Source of the DNA: Candidatus Aquidulcis sp.
Lineage (GTDB): Bacteria > Chloroflexota > Anaerolineae > Anaerolineales > UBA4823
Reading direction: 5' to 3'
DNA length: 64,000 nucleotides
NCBI GenBank assembly: GCA_020723385.1
Contig: DYIZ01000013.1
Coordinates: forward strand, 1 to 64,000
Of this stretch, positions 11,501 through 19,081 are shown piece by piece (positions within the stretch are counted from its first letter, which is position 1; each line of letters opens with the position of its first letter). A program made the position numbers and the translations under genes. Under the pieces are notes generated by a model. The model had not been told where the DNA came from, made no database searches, and was given only the letters and a program-made list of their open reading frames with translations.

Positions 11501-11974
11501 GTTGGTGAGAGTCACCTGCCGCGCCAGCGCAGGGAAGTTTTCGCCGGGCACGATGAAATACAGCACGCTGATGCGCAGGCCAAGCTCCGGGTTGATTTCC
11601 GATAATTCCAACTCGTTCAAACCGATTGCCATACGCTGGCAGCAAGCAGAATCCGGCTGGAGGCCGGCAAACGGCTCATAGAAATCAAACCGAGCCGCCT
11701 GGCTTGCCGCGCTTTCCGTATAAATCTTGATGAATGTGCGAAACCCGGTAAAAGGTGTCGTTTGGTAGGCTTTGTTCGCCGGTTGAAACTCCAATATCGG
11801 CTTATCCTTGCTCTCGATGCCAAAACTGGCGATTGCCTGCCCCCGGTTGACGTAGAACGCCCACATGGGAACCCCATGCGGGCCGGCGATCCCCGGCAGG
11901 AAACTGGAAAATGGCCGCCGGGAGGCGTAATTCTCGATCACGAAGCGGTTGAACTCGTCGAAGTAGAAATCCAT
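8522..11974 (-). CDS. large GH94 phosphorylase, 1,2-beta-oligoglucan phosphorylase (SOGP)-like
   Basis: Starts MDFYFDEFNRFVIENYASRRPFSSFLPGIAG; GYWIDHWTYNLDLIEAYL motif; ~1150 aa; start chosen at 11974 directly after the DUF4380 gene; 4-nt ATGA overlap with the 8525 start. Confidence 0.75.
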   Translation of the reverse strand: MDFYFDEFNRFVIENYASRRPFSSFLPGIAGPHGVPMWAFYVNRGQAIASFGIESKDKPILEFQPANKAYQTTPFTGFRTFIKIYTESAASQAARFDFYEPFAGLQPDSACCQRMAIGLNELELSEINPELGLRISVLYFIVPGENFPALARQVTLTNTASQPIAGEVLDGLPVVVPCGVGHWFLKEMSRTVEAWMSVFNLEAGVPFYRVHASIADTAEVEEFQAGYFYLAFTDPLPASPIGRTPMGDGLAKGGVLLPAIVDPRLVFSQDTSLSLPQGFLQRPLVELLQQRQVASGQTPCGFFGAPFNLGEGESITLSALVGYARSVEIANGLRGRLTQPGYLREKRIEASRLTADLSNTVSTHTGLVLFDAYCQQNFLDNVLRGGWPVCLGSSEKPFIYHIYSRRHGDLERDYNAFFQAAEPYSQGNGAYRDVNQNRRCDVMLNPQVGNFDIVSFVNLIQADGYNPLVIRGSRFTAPLARRAGLLALTGSPEILESILARPFTPGELLKFIADHDLPLEIAPAEFLKRVLTEAEQHFEADPGEGYWIDHWTYNLDLIEAYLAIYPERKDALLHDEPVYTFYDNPHIVCPRAEKYVLVGSGVRQLNAVAEDEQKAALIATRSESPHLMRSDHGRGEVYRTTLFVKLVSLAMIKFATLDPWGMGIEMEAGKPGWYDALNGLPALFGSSIPESYELQRLLEFLLAAMKEKGQCSAELPLEVHELLVKIAAHLRAFTASKRPERDFEYWDAVASEREAYRKRICLGFDGLCKLISFGELAGILQAFLAKVQAGITRAVELNGGFPPTYFTFDVEAYEILQDAQGQELTDGQGRSRVRATRFQPRALPAFLEGPVHALKLQKSPEAARQLYQQVKSSPLFDAKLKMYKVNASLADQPAAIGRARAFTPGWLENESIWLHMEFKYLLEMLKAGLYEEFFQELPHALPPFLDPKVYGRSPLENSSFIVSSAHPDESLHGGGFVARLSGSTAEFLSIWHMMMAGLQPFVVREGQLCLSLRPILPGWLFTEEGALSFQFLGNCMVTYHNPGRLDTFGRSDQSKTIAPSGRKSTPEPPDAGCAQPRRPAGTNGGADGGANAGANRDLPGLAVTRNTLHLADGSTVEIPGGLIGAPYADMARRGLVTAIHVEFALKGGAA
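8734..8773. repeat. in-frame palindrome inside the SOGP-like CDS
   Basis: CCGCCGGACGACGCGGTTGCGCGCAACCGGCGTCCGGCGG; its core also occurs at 34069-34098. Confidence 0.8.
11229..11273. repeat. in-frame palindromic repeat inside the SOGP-like CDS
   Basis: CATCCCCCATCGGAGTTCTTCCGATGGGGGAGGCCGGGAGGGGG; encodes PLPASPIGRTPMGDG. Confidence 0.7.
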
Positions 11975-11976
11975 AA

Positions 11977-12879
11977 TCAGGGGATAGGGACCTCGGCGAC
12001 TAAAGTGCGCACCGCCTCGATGGTCATCTCTTTCTCTAAACCAGTGCGAATCTCCCAAGTCTCGCTGTGGTTTATTTCGCTTCCGGGCGCCAATCGCTGC
12101 AATGGGCCGAGGGTTTCCAGCTCGAAGAAGCGGAAATTTGCATACACTTCCACGTTGCAGCCGAAATCCACAAGCGGGAGATCGGGCTGGGGGATAAAAC
12201 GTTTGACCAGCATAGTTCCGTTGCGCAGATAGGCAGCCCAGCCGTGGGTATTGAAATATCCGATTTTGAACGGCGAGGGGGCGGCTTCATTGCCGAGGGG
12301 CAGGCCTCGCACGAGCACGACATCATCATGCCATTCCAGACGGGGATCATCGAAATGAGTGTACGGCCAGAAAGCAAAGCGCCGGTTGGGGGCAAACGGG
12401 TTGCCGTCCACATCGCCTTGTGGCTGCGGCAGGATCGCCACACCGCCCAATGGAAGCTGCGTGATGCCCCAAGGGGCCAATTCTACCGGCCACGCTCCCT
12501 CATTCCGCAGGCAATGCGCCAGAGTCAGCACTGGGCGGTCAGGATGGAGATGGATTTCCAGGCTTTTACGAATACCGGTGAGCGCTTCGATGGGGCCAAT
12601 CAGACGCACGCCGTCTGACAATTCATCGAGCGTCAAGCCGCCGTCATCGGGGATATAGGTACGCGGGGAAAATTCCGGAGCGTGCCATAGGCGATGACCG
12701 CCCCAGGTGTTGTATCTGCCGCCGGGAGTCGTCCAGAAAACGTCGGGCGTCTCGGCGAGCAAGTTCTCCGCCGAGCTGGCGACCATCAACCGGACAAGCC
12801 GCGGCCCGCTCTCTGCGAGAACGTCTACACTCAGGTGGGATGAAGAATACCGGCGAACCGGCTGGCCATAATAATCCAT
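11977..12879 (-). CDS. DUF4380-like / aldose-epimerase-fold protein
   Basis: 300 aa; GGRYNTWGGHRLWHAPE and LAPWGITQLPLGGVAILPQP patterns. Confidence 0.6.
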   Translation of the reverse strand: MDYYGQPVRRYSSSHLSVDVLAESGPRLVRLMVASSAENLLAETPDVFWTTPGGRYNTWGGHRLWHAPEFSPRTYIPDDGGLTLDELSDGVRLIGPIEALTGIRKSLEIHLHPDRPVLTLAHCLRNEGAWPVELAPWGITQLPLGGVAILPQPQGDVDGNPFAPNRRFAFWPYTHFDDPRLEWHDDVVLVRGLPLGNEAAPSPFKIGYFNTHGWAAYLRNGTMLVKRFIPQPDLPLVDFGCNVEVYANFRFFELETLGPLQRLAPGSEINHSETWEIRTGLEKEMTIEAVRTLVAEVPIP

Positions 12880-12881
12880 CT

Positions 12882-14069
12882 TTATCTTCCGCTCAACACC
12901 AGATCCAACCGGCGGGCCAACTGCCCCAGGTTGGAATCCACCATGTCAACCAGGTTCGCCTGCGGGCGGCGCAGCACTTCCGTCCAAATCTGGCATAGTG
13001 AATCAGACAGGCGCTCTTCCACCAACCCCCACAACGGGATCAGGCGGAAGGTGCGCCCGATTTGCAGCTCCCGGTGAAGATGCTGGGTAATGGGGTCTGT
13101 CGTATACGGCGGCGAGGCGAGCACGTCCTGGCGCGCCGGGAGCAGGCTGATATTCCGCAGGTTGTTCTTCTGAAAATCACAACTGGACAGGAAATTGACC
13201 AGAGCCAGCGATTCTCGCAGGTGCGTGGTGTGCTGCCACACGACCAGGTTCGAGCCGCCGATGAAGGGCACGCCAGGCGGGAAGGTAACCCCGGAGACGG
13301 CGCGCACATCAGGCAGCGAGATCCACTCGCGCAGCAGCCAGGGGCCGCTGATCGTCACGGCGGCCTTTCCGGTCGCGTAAAACGCATCAGACGGGACATC
13401 ATCCAGATCACGGGCTTCGCCTGTCAGGAATTGCCCCAGCTCGAAATACTGCCGGAGACCAGCGCAGGCTTTTGGCTCGTGAAACGTGGCGTGTTTACCA
13501 TCCGGGCTGACAAATTGTCCTCCTGCTCCCCACACCCAGGCGGCAGCGTTGTGTATGTTCATCCGGGTCTTGTGAGTTGGGATCACCAGGGGGTGGGCAA
13601 CCCCGCTGTCTTTGAGCCGCTGAAGGGTGGCGATCAGACTTTGGTGCGTGGTGAAAGCTGTGGTTTCGTCTATCCCGGCTTTCGCCAGGATATCACGACG
13701 ATAGAACAGCAGCCGCGAATCCACCAGCCAGGGGATTGACCAGACCTGCGGGCTGCCGACCAGCATTCCGCCTTCCCAAGCCGATTTCAGGAAGATTTCC
13801 GGCCCGCCGAGACCGTCAATCTCAGCCTTCGAGAAAGGATGCAGGACACTCATTCCGGCCAAATCGCTGGCCCAGGTGTTGCCAATCTCGGAAACATCCG
13901 GGCCGTGTTTGTAAATGGCAACGCGCACCAGCTCCGACCAGGCATCTTTCCACGCCAGCATTTTGATGTTGACATGGATATGAGTCTGCCGCTCGAAATC
14001 CTTCAGCGCCTGTTGAAGGTCGGCAAGCGCTGTTTGCATGGAAATGACAGAAAATTCGATCTCGACCAT
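12882..14069 (-). CDS. carbohydrate solute-binding-protein-like protein lacking a signal peptide
   Basis: 395 aa; SBP family 1-like pattern (WSIPWLVDSRLLFYRRDILAKAGI, FIGGSNLVVWQ); N-terminus MVEIEFSVISMQTALADLQQ directly follows AGGAGG. Confidence 0.8.
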   Translation of the reverse strand: MVEIEFSVISMQTALADLQQALKDFERQTHIHVNIKMLAWKDAWSELVRVAIYKHGPDVSEIGNTWASDLAGMSVLHPFSKAEIDGLGGPEIFLKSAWEGGMLVGSPQVWSIPWLVDSRLLFYRRDILAKAGIDETTAFTTHQSLIATLQRLKDSGVAHPLVIPTHKTRMNIHNAAAWVWGAGGQFVSPDGKHATFHEPKACAGLRQYFELGQFLTGEARDLDDVPSDAFYATGKAAVTISGPWLLREWISLPDVRAVSGVTFPPGVPFIGGSNLVVWQHTTHLRESLALVNFLSSCDFQKNNLRNISLLPARQDVLASPPYTTDPITQHLHRELQIGRTFRLIPLWGLVEERLSDSLCQIWTEVLRRPQANLVDMVDSNLGQLARRLDLVLSGR

Positions 14070-14079
14070 AGATTTCCTC

Positions 14080-16530
14080 CTAACCGAGGGTGACTAAAAC
14101 CTGATGGGCGCCCCCATCCAGGAACAGGGGGAGTGTATTCCCCGAAATGGCTTTCCCGTCCACGAGCATGGAGGCGACGCCTTTATTCACATGCCTGGGA
14201 TTGGCAACCGAAATGTTATAGGTCGTCCCGCGGAAAACGCGGGTGACGGTAAATTCATCCCACGCAGCGGGGATGCACGGGTCTACCACCAACCCGGTGT
14301 ATGACGGTCGAATGCCCAGGAGGTATTGCGTGCCAGCCTGATAGGCCCACGAAGCGGTACCGGAGAGCCACGAGTTGCGCCCCAAACCAAACTGGGGATG
14401 CTCGTCGGCCAGAATATTCTGCGGGTACACGTATGGCTCGACTTCGAACTCGTCTATCTTGTCATTCTTGCCCACCGGGTTGATCTGGCGGTAATACGCA
14501 TACGCCCTGTCGCCGTGCCCGGCCAGGGTTTCAGCGATGATGACCCAGGGATTGACGTGCAGGAAGATGCCGCCATTTTCTTTAGCGCCGGGCGGGTAAG
14601 TGGTGATGCCGCCCTGGCGGGGGTTGAAACCGTTGAAACCCGGCGCAGACAGTTTGATGCCGTTACGCGTGTTGAGCCGGTGGTAAACGGCTTCCAAGGC
14701 TGGTATCGCCCGTTCGGGGGCGGCGAACCCGCTGATGACGGGCCAGGCCTGGCCGTAGGCGTAAATTTGGCCATAGCGGTTGCGCTGTGAGCCAAGCGGC
14801 GTGCCATCAGCATCGAAGTAGCTCAGAAACCATTCGCCATCCCAGGCATGTTGGTTGACCAAATTTTTCATCTCGTCGTAGCTGGCGCGATAGGCATCGG
14901 CAGCGGCGGTTTCGTTCATGAACTGGGCCAGAGCGCTCATCTCTAACAAGGCTTTGCCGTAGATGTTGGCCGTAAACAACGATTCCGCGCCGGTCGCCAG
15001 GTTCATCGTGTCATTCCAGTCGGCGAAACCCAGGCGGGGCAGGCCATGCGCGCCGGCATCCCGCTGGGTAAAGGCGACCGCCCGCTTCAGGTGATCGCTC
15101 ACGGGGCAGCTTTCCAGCGGCCGCCCGGAGCCATTTTTCTCATAGAATGGTACAACCTCGTCGAGAAAAGTCAGGTCGCCGGTCTCTTTCAGGTAAGCGG
15201 TCACTGCCAGCACAATCCACAGGTGATCGTCACTGTAATAATGCAAGCGGTCGTCCCGTTCGAGCGCGTCGCCCTCGCTGGCCTCCATCGAAAGCGGGTT
15301 GAACTGGTGATAAGCCGAGCCATCCCGCCGCTGGATCGAGAGCAGTTGGCGGATGAAGGTTTTCGAGTCTTCGGGCGCAGACGACACGACTGCCATCACA
15401 TCCTGCGAGCCGTCGCGGCAGCCGATGCCGCGCGATCCCAGCCCAAGCTGGTAATACGACAGGTACCGCGACCAGTTTTTGGTGATGAAACACTGGCGCG
15501 GGTTATGGATATTCAACATCGAGTCGAGGGCGGGATCGGGGGTGTGAACCTGGAATTTCGAAAGATAGCCATCCCAGAAGCGGGATAACTCCGCCAGGGC
15601 GGAGTCAACCGCCTCCGGGGTGCGATAACGCTCGATGGCAGGCCGCGCCGCATCGAGAGTGGATTCCTGCCCAAGCTGGGTGATCAGCCGGCGCGTCTCG
15701 CCGGGCTGCAGAACGCCAAGATGATGCAGCAATGCGGCAATGTTGTCGCCGCGCTGGGCTTCGTAATTGCTCAATTCTGGCTGATGCAAGCTGAGGGGAT
15801 CGGCCCAAGTGCCGTATTCGTGATCGCCCAAAAAGCGGGCGCGGTCGGTCTCGAAAGAAGAAACGGGCAGATTGGAAGTGAAATAGTTGACCTTAAAATC
15901 ACGGAACATGAATGGGTATTGCAACAGCACAACCTGCCCACCCGGCTCACGGGCGGCGCGGCTCTGCATGGTTTGCGGCACCCAATCGGCGTTGGTGTAC
16001 TGTTTGAGGGCATCCGGGTGGGTGTATTCCAACACCGGGATGGCATCCACCTCGATGGAAGCGCCGGAAACATTGGTAATGCGAATATCCCGGATTTCGC
16101 GCCCATCCCCTATCGGGACGAAGATCGTCGCTTCCGTGCGCAGCCCGAAGAATTCCGAGATGATACGAGTGTAGCCCAGCCCAACGTGGCATTCGTAAAG
16201 GTCATAGGCGTCGAGGGTGGGGACGAAGAAAGGGGAGAAGATGCGGTGAATCCCCTGTCCCCTATCCCATTCACCGAGGGGGGAAGGGATAAGGGATAAG
16301 GGAATCCGGAGGTAAAGGGTTTCACCTTTGAATTCGGAGGCGGGTAGCTGCTGGATGTATTTGGTGATCCGGCTGAGAGTGGGGTCGCCTTTGCAGATCA
16401 GCGCCCCGCCGGTTTGATCCACAAACCCGCCAAAGGCCAGCGTACCGACGTAGTTGATCCACTTCACCGGCGTCTTGGGATTGGTGATCACATACTCTCG
16501 GTTTTTGTCGTCGAAGTATCCGTAATCCAT
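14080..16530 (-). CDS. GH94-type phosphorylase (cellobiose/laminaribiose phosphorylase-like)
   Basis: 816 aa; MDYGYFDDKNREYVITNPKTPVKWINYVG N-terminus; GFADWNDTMNL motif. Confidence 0.85.
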   Translation of the reverse strand: MDYGYFDDKNREYVITNPKTPVKWINYVGTLAFGGFVDQTGGALICKGDPTLSRITKYIQQLPASEFKGETLYLRIPLSLIPSPLGEWDRGQGIHRIFSPFFVPTLDAYDLYECHVGLGYTRIISEFFGLRTEATIFVPIGDGREIRDIRITNVSGASIEVDAIPVLEYTHPDALKQYTNADWVPQTMQSRAAREPGGQVVLLQYPFMFRDFKVNYFTSNLPVSSFETDRARFLGDHEYGTWADPLSLHQPELSNYEAQRGDNIAALLHHLGVLQPGETRRLITQLGQESTLDAARPAIERYRTPEAVDSALAELSRFWDGYLSKFQVHTPDPALDSMLNIHNPRQCFITKNWSRYLSYYQLGLGSRGIGCRDGSQDVMAVVSSAPEDSKTFIRQLLSIQRRDGSAYHQFNPLSMEASEGDALERDDRLHYYSDDHLWIVLAVTAYLKETGDLTFLDEVVPFYEKNGSGRPLESCPVSDHLKRAVAFTQRDAGAHGLPRLGFADWNDTMNLATGAESLFTANIYGKALLEMSALAQFMNETAAADAYRASYDEMKNLVNQHAWDGEWFLSYFDADGTPLGSQRNRYGQIYAYGQAWPVISGFAAPERAIPALEAVYHRLNTRNGIKLSAPGFNGFNPRQGGITTYPPGAKENGGIFLHVNPWVIIAETLAGHGDRAYAYYRQINPVGKNDKIDEFEVEPYVYPQNILADEHPQFGLGRNSWLSGTASWAYQAGTQYLLGIRPSYTGLVVDPCIPAAWDEFTVTRVFRGTTYNISVANPRHVNKGVASMLVDGKAISGNTLPLFLDGGAHQVLVTLG
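16252..16302. repeat. in-frame repeat inside GH94 CDS (CCCCTGTCCCCTATCCC...GGGATAAGGGATAAGGG)
   Basis: Imperfect inverted repeat read directly; encodes LSLIPSPLGEWDRGQG. Confidence 0.65.
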
Positions 16531-16544
16531 CGAGCTTCCTTCCT

Positions 16545-17849
16545 TTATCCAGTCCAGAAATCGAATGTAAACAAAGCTGCCAACAATCCCATCAGTAAAA
16601 TACTCGCCACACTCCAGGCGCGGTCGAAAACTTCCTTTTCTCCCCAGCGCCCCAGAACGATGAAAACTGACGGCGCCGCCAGGATGTAGCGATGCATCCC
16701 TTGGGCTACGCCGCTCGACAGGGAAAACAGGATGACGGCGATCCCAAACAACGAAATCGCCGGGTAACGTCCCCAGGTTCTGATGCAGGCGAATAAGGCG
16801 AACAAAATCGCGGCGAACTCGAGTGAATAATACACCCGAGTCTGCGGATTCTCACCAAACAAAGAGAAAACTGCCTGCCCCCAGGCCTCGATTGACTGCC
16901 CGACCGCCAGCAAGCCGCGGCTGAAAAAGCGCTCTTCCACGATCCCAAACGGGCCGCCCAGCGCCACTCGCCAGACCAGGTAGGCCCACACCGGGCTGAG
17001 GGCCAGGAGCAGGCGCCCGATCATTTTCCACGAGAAATGCCATTCGAGGCCTTCGCGGAAATTCTTCAGCCAGCTCGATTCGTCGGCGGCAGACAAGCCT
17101 TGCATCTCCGCCAGCCAGGTGAATAGGAAGGGGATCACGAGCAGCCCGCCAGCGGCGCGCGTCCAGGTGGCGCAAACCGCCAGAAGAGCCGCCAAAATCC
17201 ATTGTCGGCGGCGCAGCATCGCCAGCGCCCCAAACGTCAGCCCGATGAACAGCCCCTCCGTATAAATTTGCGCGAGGAAAAAAGCGGATGGAAAGATGAG
17301 CAAATAAAAGGCAGCCCGCCAGCCGCCGGAGTCGCCCAATTCTTGGCGGGTAAAATCGTATAATGCCAGCGCGGCCATCAGCGCCCCGAGCAGCGAGACG
17401 CACACACCCGACAGGGTCGCAGTGGCAATTGGAGTCAGGCCAAGCACCTTCAGCGGGAAGGAGAGCACACGCGTCGCCAGCGGGTAGAACGGGAAGAAGG
17501 CGTAATTCATCGAGTAGCAAGGCCCACTCTCGTTTGGTCCACACAACCTCGGAGCTTCCCAGGTGTAATCGGCGGGGATGGCGCGCATCGCCGGATCAGC
17601 GTAGCCGCCGACCGCAATCGAGAGGTAATATTCCGAATCCCAGGCAACATGGGAATTGAGGAAAGGCTCGAGCAGGTAGGGCTGATTCTTGTGGCTGGTT
17701 CGTTTCGTCTCGTTGGCGGTCCAGTTCAACACGGTGTCGGGCCGTTCGAGGGAAAAGCGCGCCTGGACAATGGCCTGGTACGCAACCAGAATGATCGCCC
17801 AGGCCAGCCAGAGACGTATGATTTTCAGATAGTGTGGTTTCGTTGTCAT
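16545..17849 (-). CDS. PIG-V-like mannosyltransferase / membrane glycosyltransferase
   Basis: 434 aa polytopic; SHVAWDSEYYLSIAVGGY, NYAFFPFYPLATR and SAFFLAQIYTEGLF motifs. Confidence 0.7.
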   Translation of the reverse strand: MTTKPHYLKIIRLWLAWAIILVAYQAIVQARFSLERPDTVLNWTANETKRTSHKNQPYLLEPFLNSHVAWDSEYYLSIAVGGYADPAMRAIPADYTWEAPRLCGPNESGPCYSMNYAFFPFYPLATRVLSFPLKVLGLTPIATATLSGVCVSLLGALMAALALYDFTRQELGDSGGWRAAFYLLIFPSAFFLAQIYTEGLFIGLTFGALAMLRRRQWILAALLAVCATWTRAAGGLLVIPFLFTWLAEMQGLSAADESSWLKNFREGLEWHFSWKMIGRLLLALSPVWAYLVWRVALGGPFGIVEERFFSRGLLAVGQSIEAWGQAVFSLFGENPQTRVYYSLEFAAILFALFACIRTWGRYPAISLFGIAVILFSLSSGVAQGMHRYILAAPSVFIVLGRWGEKEVFDRAWSVASILLMGLLAALFTFDFWTG

Positions 17850-19081
17850 GGGTTCAGATATCGCTCGCTCGCCAGCCGGGATTGATAAACTGCCAGCGAG
17901 TCGGGGTCAGAATCAACCCGCCAGTCGGCTTCCTTGTTGATATTAAACCACACTGCGGCGCGAACGTTGACCCGGGTTTCGATGGCGTCGAACCAGGCGT
18001 TGATCCACTCCGGTTTGGTCATGCCGTAAGCCGGGTCGGAATGCGCCGGGTCGGCGGCAGCGGATTCGCCGATCATCACCGGTTTGCGGTCGCCGAACAG
18101 CTTGTAAACCTGATCCAGCGCCGGGCCGGGGTCGGTGCGCCCCCAGCCTTTCATCAGCCCATAGAAATCCACAGCCACCCAATCCACGTACTCGTCGCCG
18201 GGATAGTAGGCTTCGAGGGCATTCCAGGTCTCGTTGGGAACAGAATACGCATTGGGACACCACACCCAAACGATATTGGCGGCCCCAATCTCTTTCACCA
18301 TCACCTCATGGAGATGCCGCCAAGCTTTGACGTACTGCTGTGGATCATCGCCGTTGTCGTCGCCCGACCAGGGATACCAGTTGCCGTTCATCTCATGGCC
18401 CCAGCGCAGGAAAATGGGTTTGCCGTAGGCTTTCGCCCCCTCGGCGAAGTTGCGGATGGTGGAGTCTTCGTCGCCGTCAATCACGGCTTGCAGCACGGTT
18501 TTTTGGGTGAAGATGCGCGGCTCCCAGCCGACCATCAGTGTAATACCCAGACCATCGCTGATATCGAGCTGCCGCTGGATGTTGCTCCAGCCGATGCCCC
18601 AATCGTAGAAAACCAGTTGCAGCACCGGCATCTTGCCGACCGTTTCCCCAAAAGTTTCCAGCTTCTCAGCCGAGGCGAGAAAATTCGAGCCTTGCGGCAC
18701 AAAGATGCCATTCAATACCCGCCCCGGCTCTGGAAGCAGGGTGCGGGCATCCGCGGGGAGCGGCGCAAAATCAGAAGGGGAAGTGGGGGTGGGCATAAGA
18801 GTCGGGGTGGCCATCACTGTGGGCGAAACCACCGGGGATTGCGGCGATCCGCAGGCGGCTACAAAAAAGAGCAGAATAAACAGACAAGGAAGGTGTGATC
18901 GAACGCCAGAACCGGAACTGTCATTCCGAGCCGTTCTTCGGCGAGGAATCCCTGAATCAATTGCCAGGTTTTGCTGACACAGGCAGGAAAACCCTGTCGT
19001 ATCAGGGATTCCTCGTCGCGAAAAGTGCTCCTCGGAATGACAAAGCCACCTTTCAAGGGAAGAGAATAGTTCCCTAATCAT
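17846..19081 (-). CDS. GH26-like lipoprotein glycosidase (mannanase family); N-terminus interrupted by a repeat
   Basis: RWGHEMNGNWYPWSGDDNG (GH26 acid/base) and GESAAADPAHSD; lipobox FVAAC; nearest in-frame ATG is at 19081, upstream of the repeat. Confidence 0.7.
   Translation of the reverse strand: MIRELFSSLERWLCHSEEHFSRRGIPDTTGFSCLCQQNLAIDSGIPRRRTARNDSSGSGVRSHLPCLFILLFFVAACGSPQSPVVSPTVMATPTLMPTPTSPSDFAPLPADARTLLPEPGRVLNGIFVPQGSNFLASAEKLETFGETVGKMPVLQLVFYDWGIGWSNIQRQLDISDGLGITLMVGWEPRIFTQKTVLQAVIDGDEDSTIRNFAEGAKAYGKPIFLRWGHEMNGNWYPWSGDDNGDDPQQYVKAWRHLHEVMVKEIGAANIVWVWCPNAYSVPNETWNALEAYYPGDEYVDWVAVDFYGLMKGWGRTDPGPALDQVYKLFGDRKPVMIGESAAADPAHSDPAYGMTKPEWINAWFDAIETRVNVRAAVWFNINKEADWRVDSDPDSLAVYQSRLASERYLNP
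18919..19042. repeat. 124-bp inverted-repeat element (MITE/REP-like)
   Basis: Left arm TGTCATTCCGAGccgttcttcggcGAGGAATCCCTGA; right arm reverse complement TGTCATTCCGAGgagcacttttcgcgacGAGGAATCCCTGA. Confidence 0.8.
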
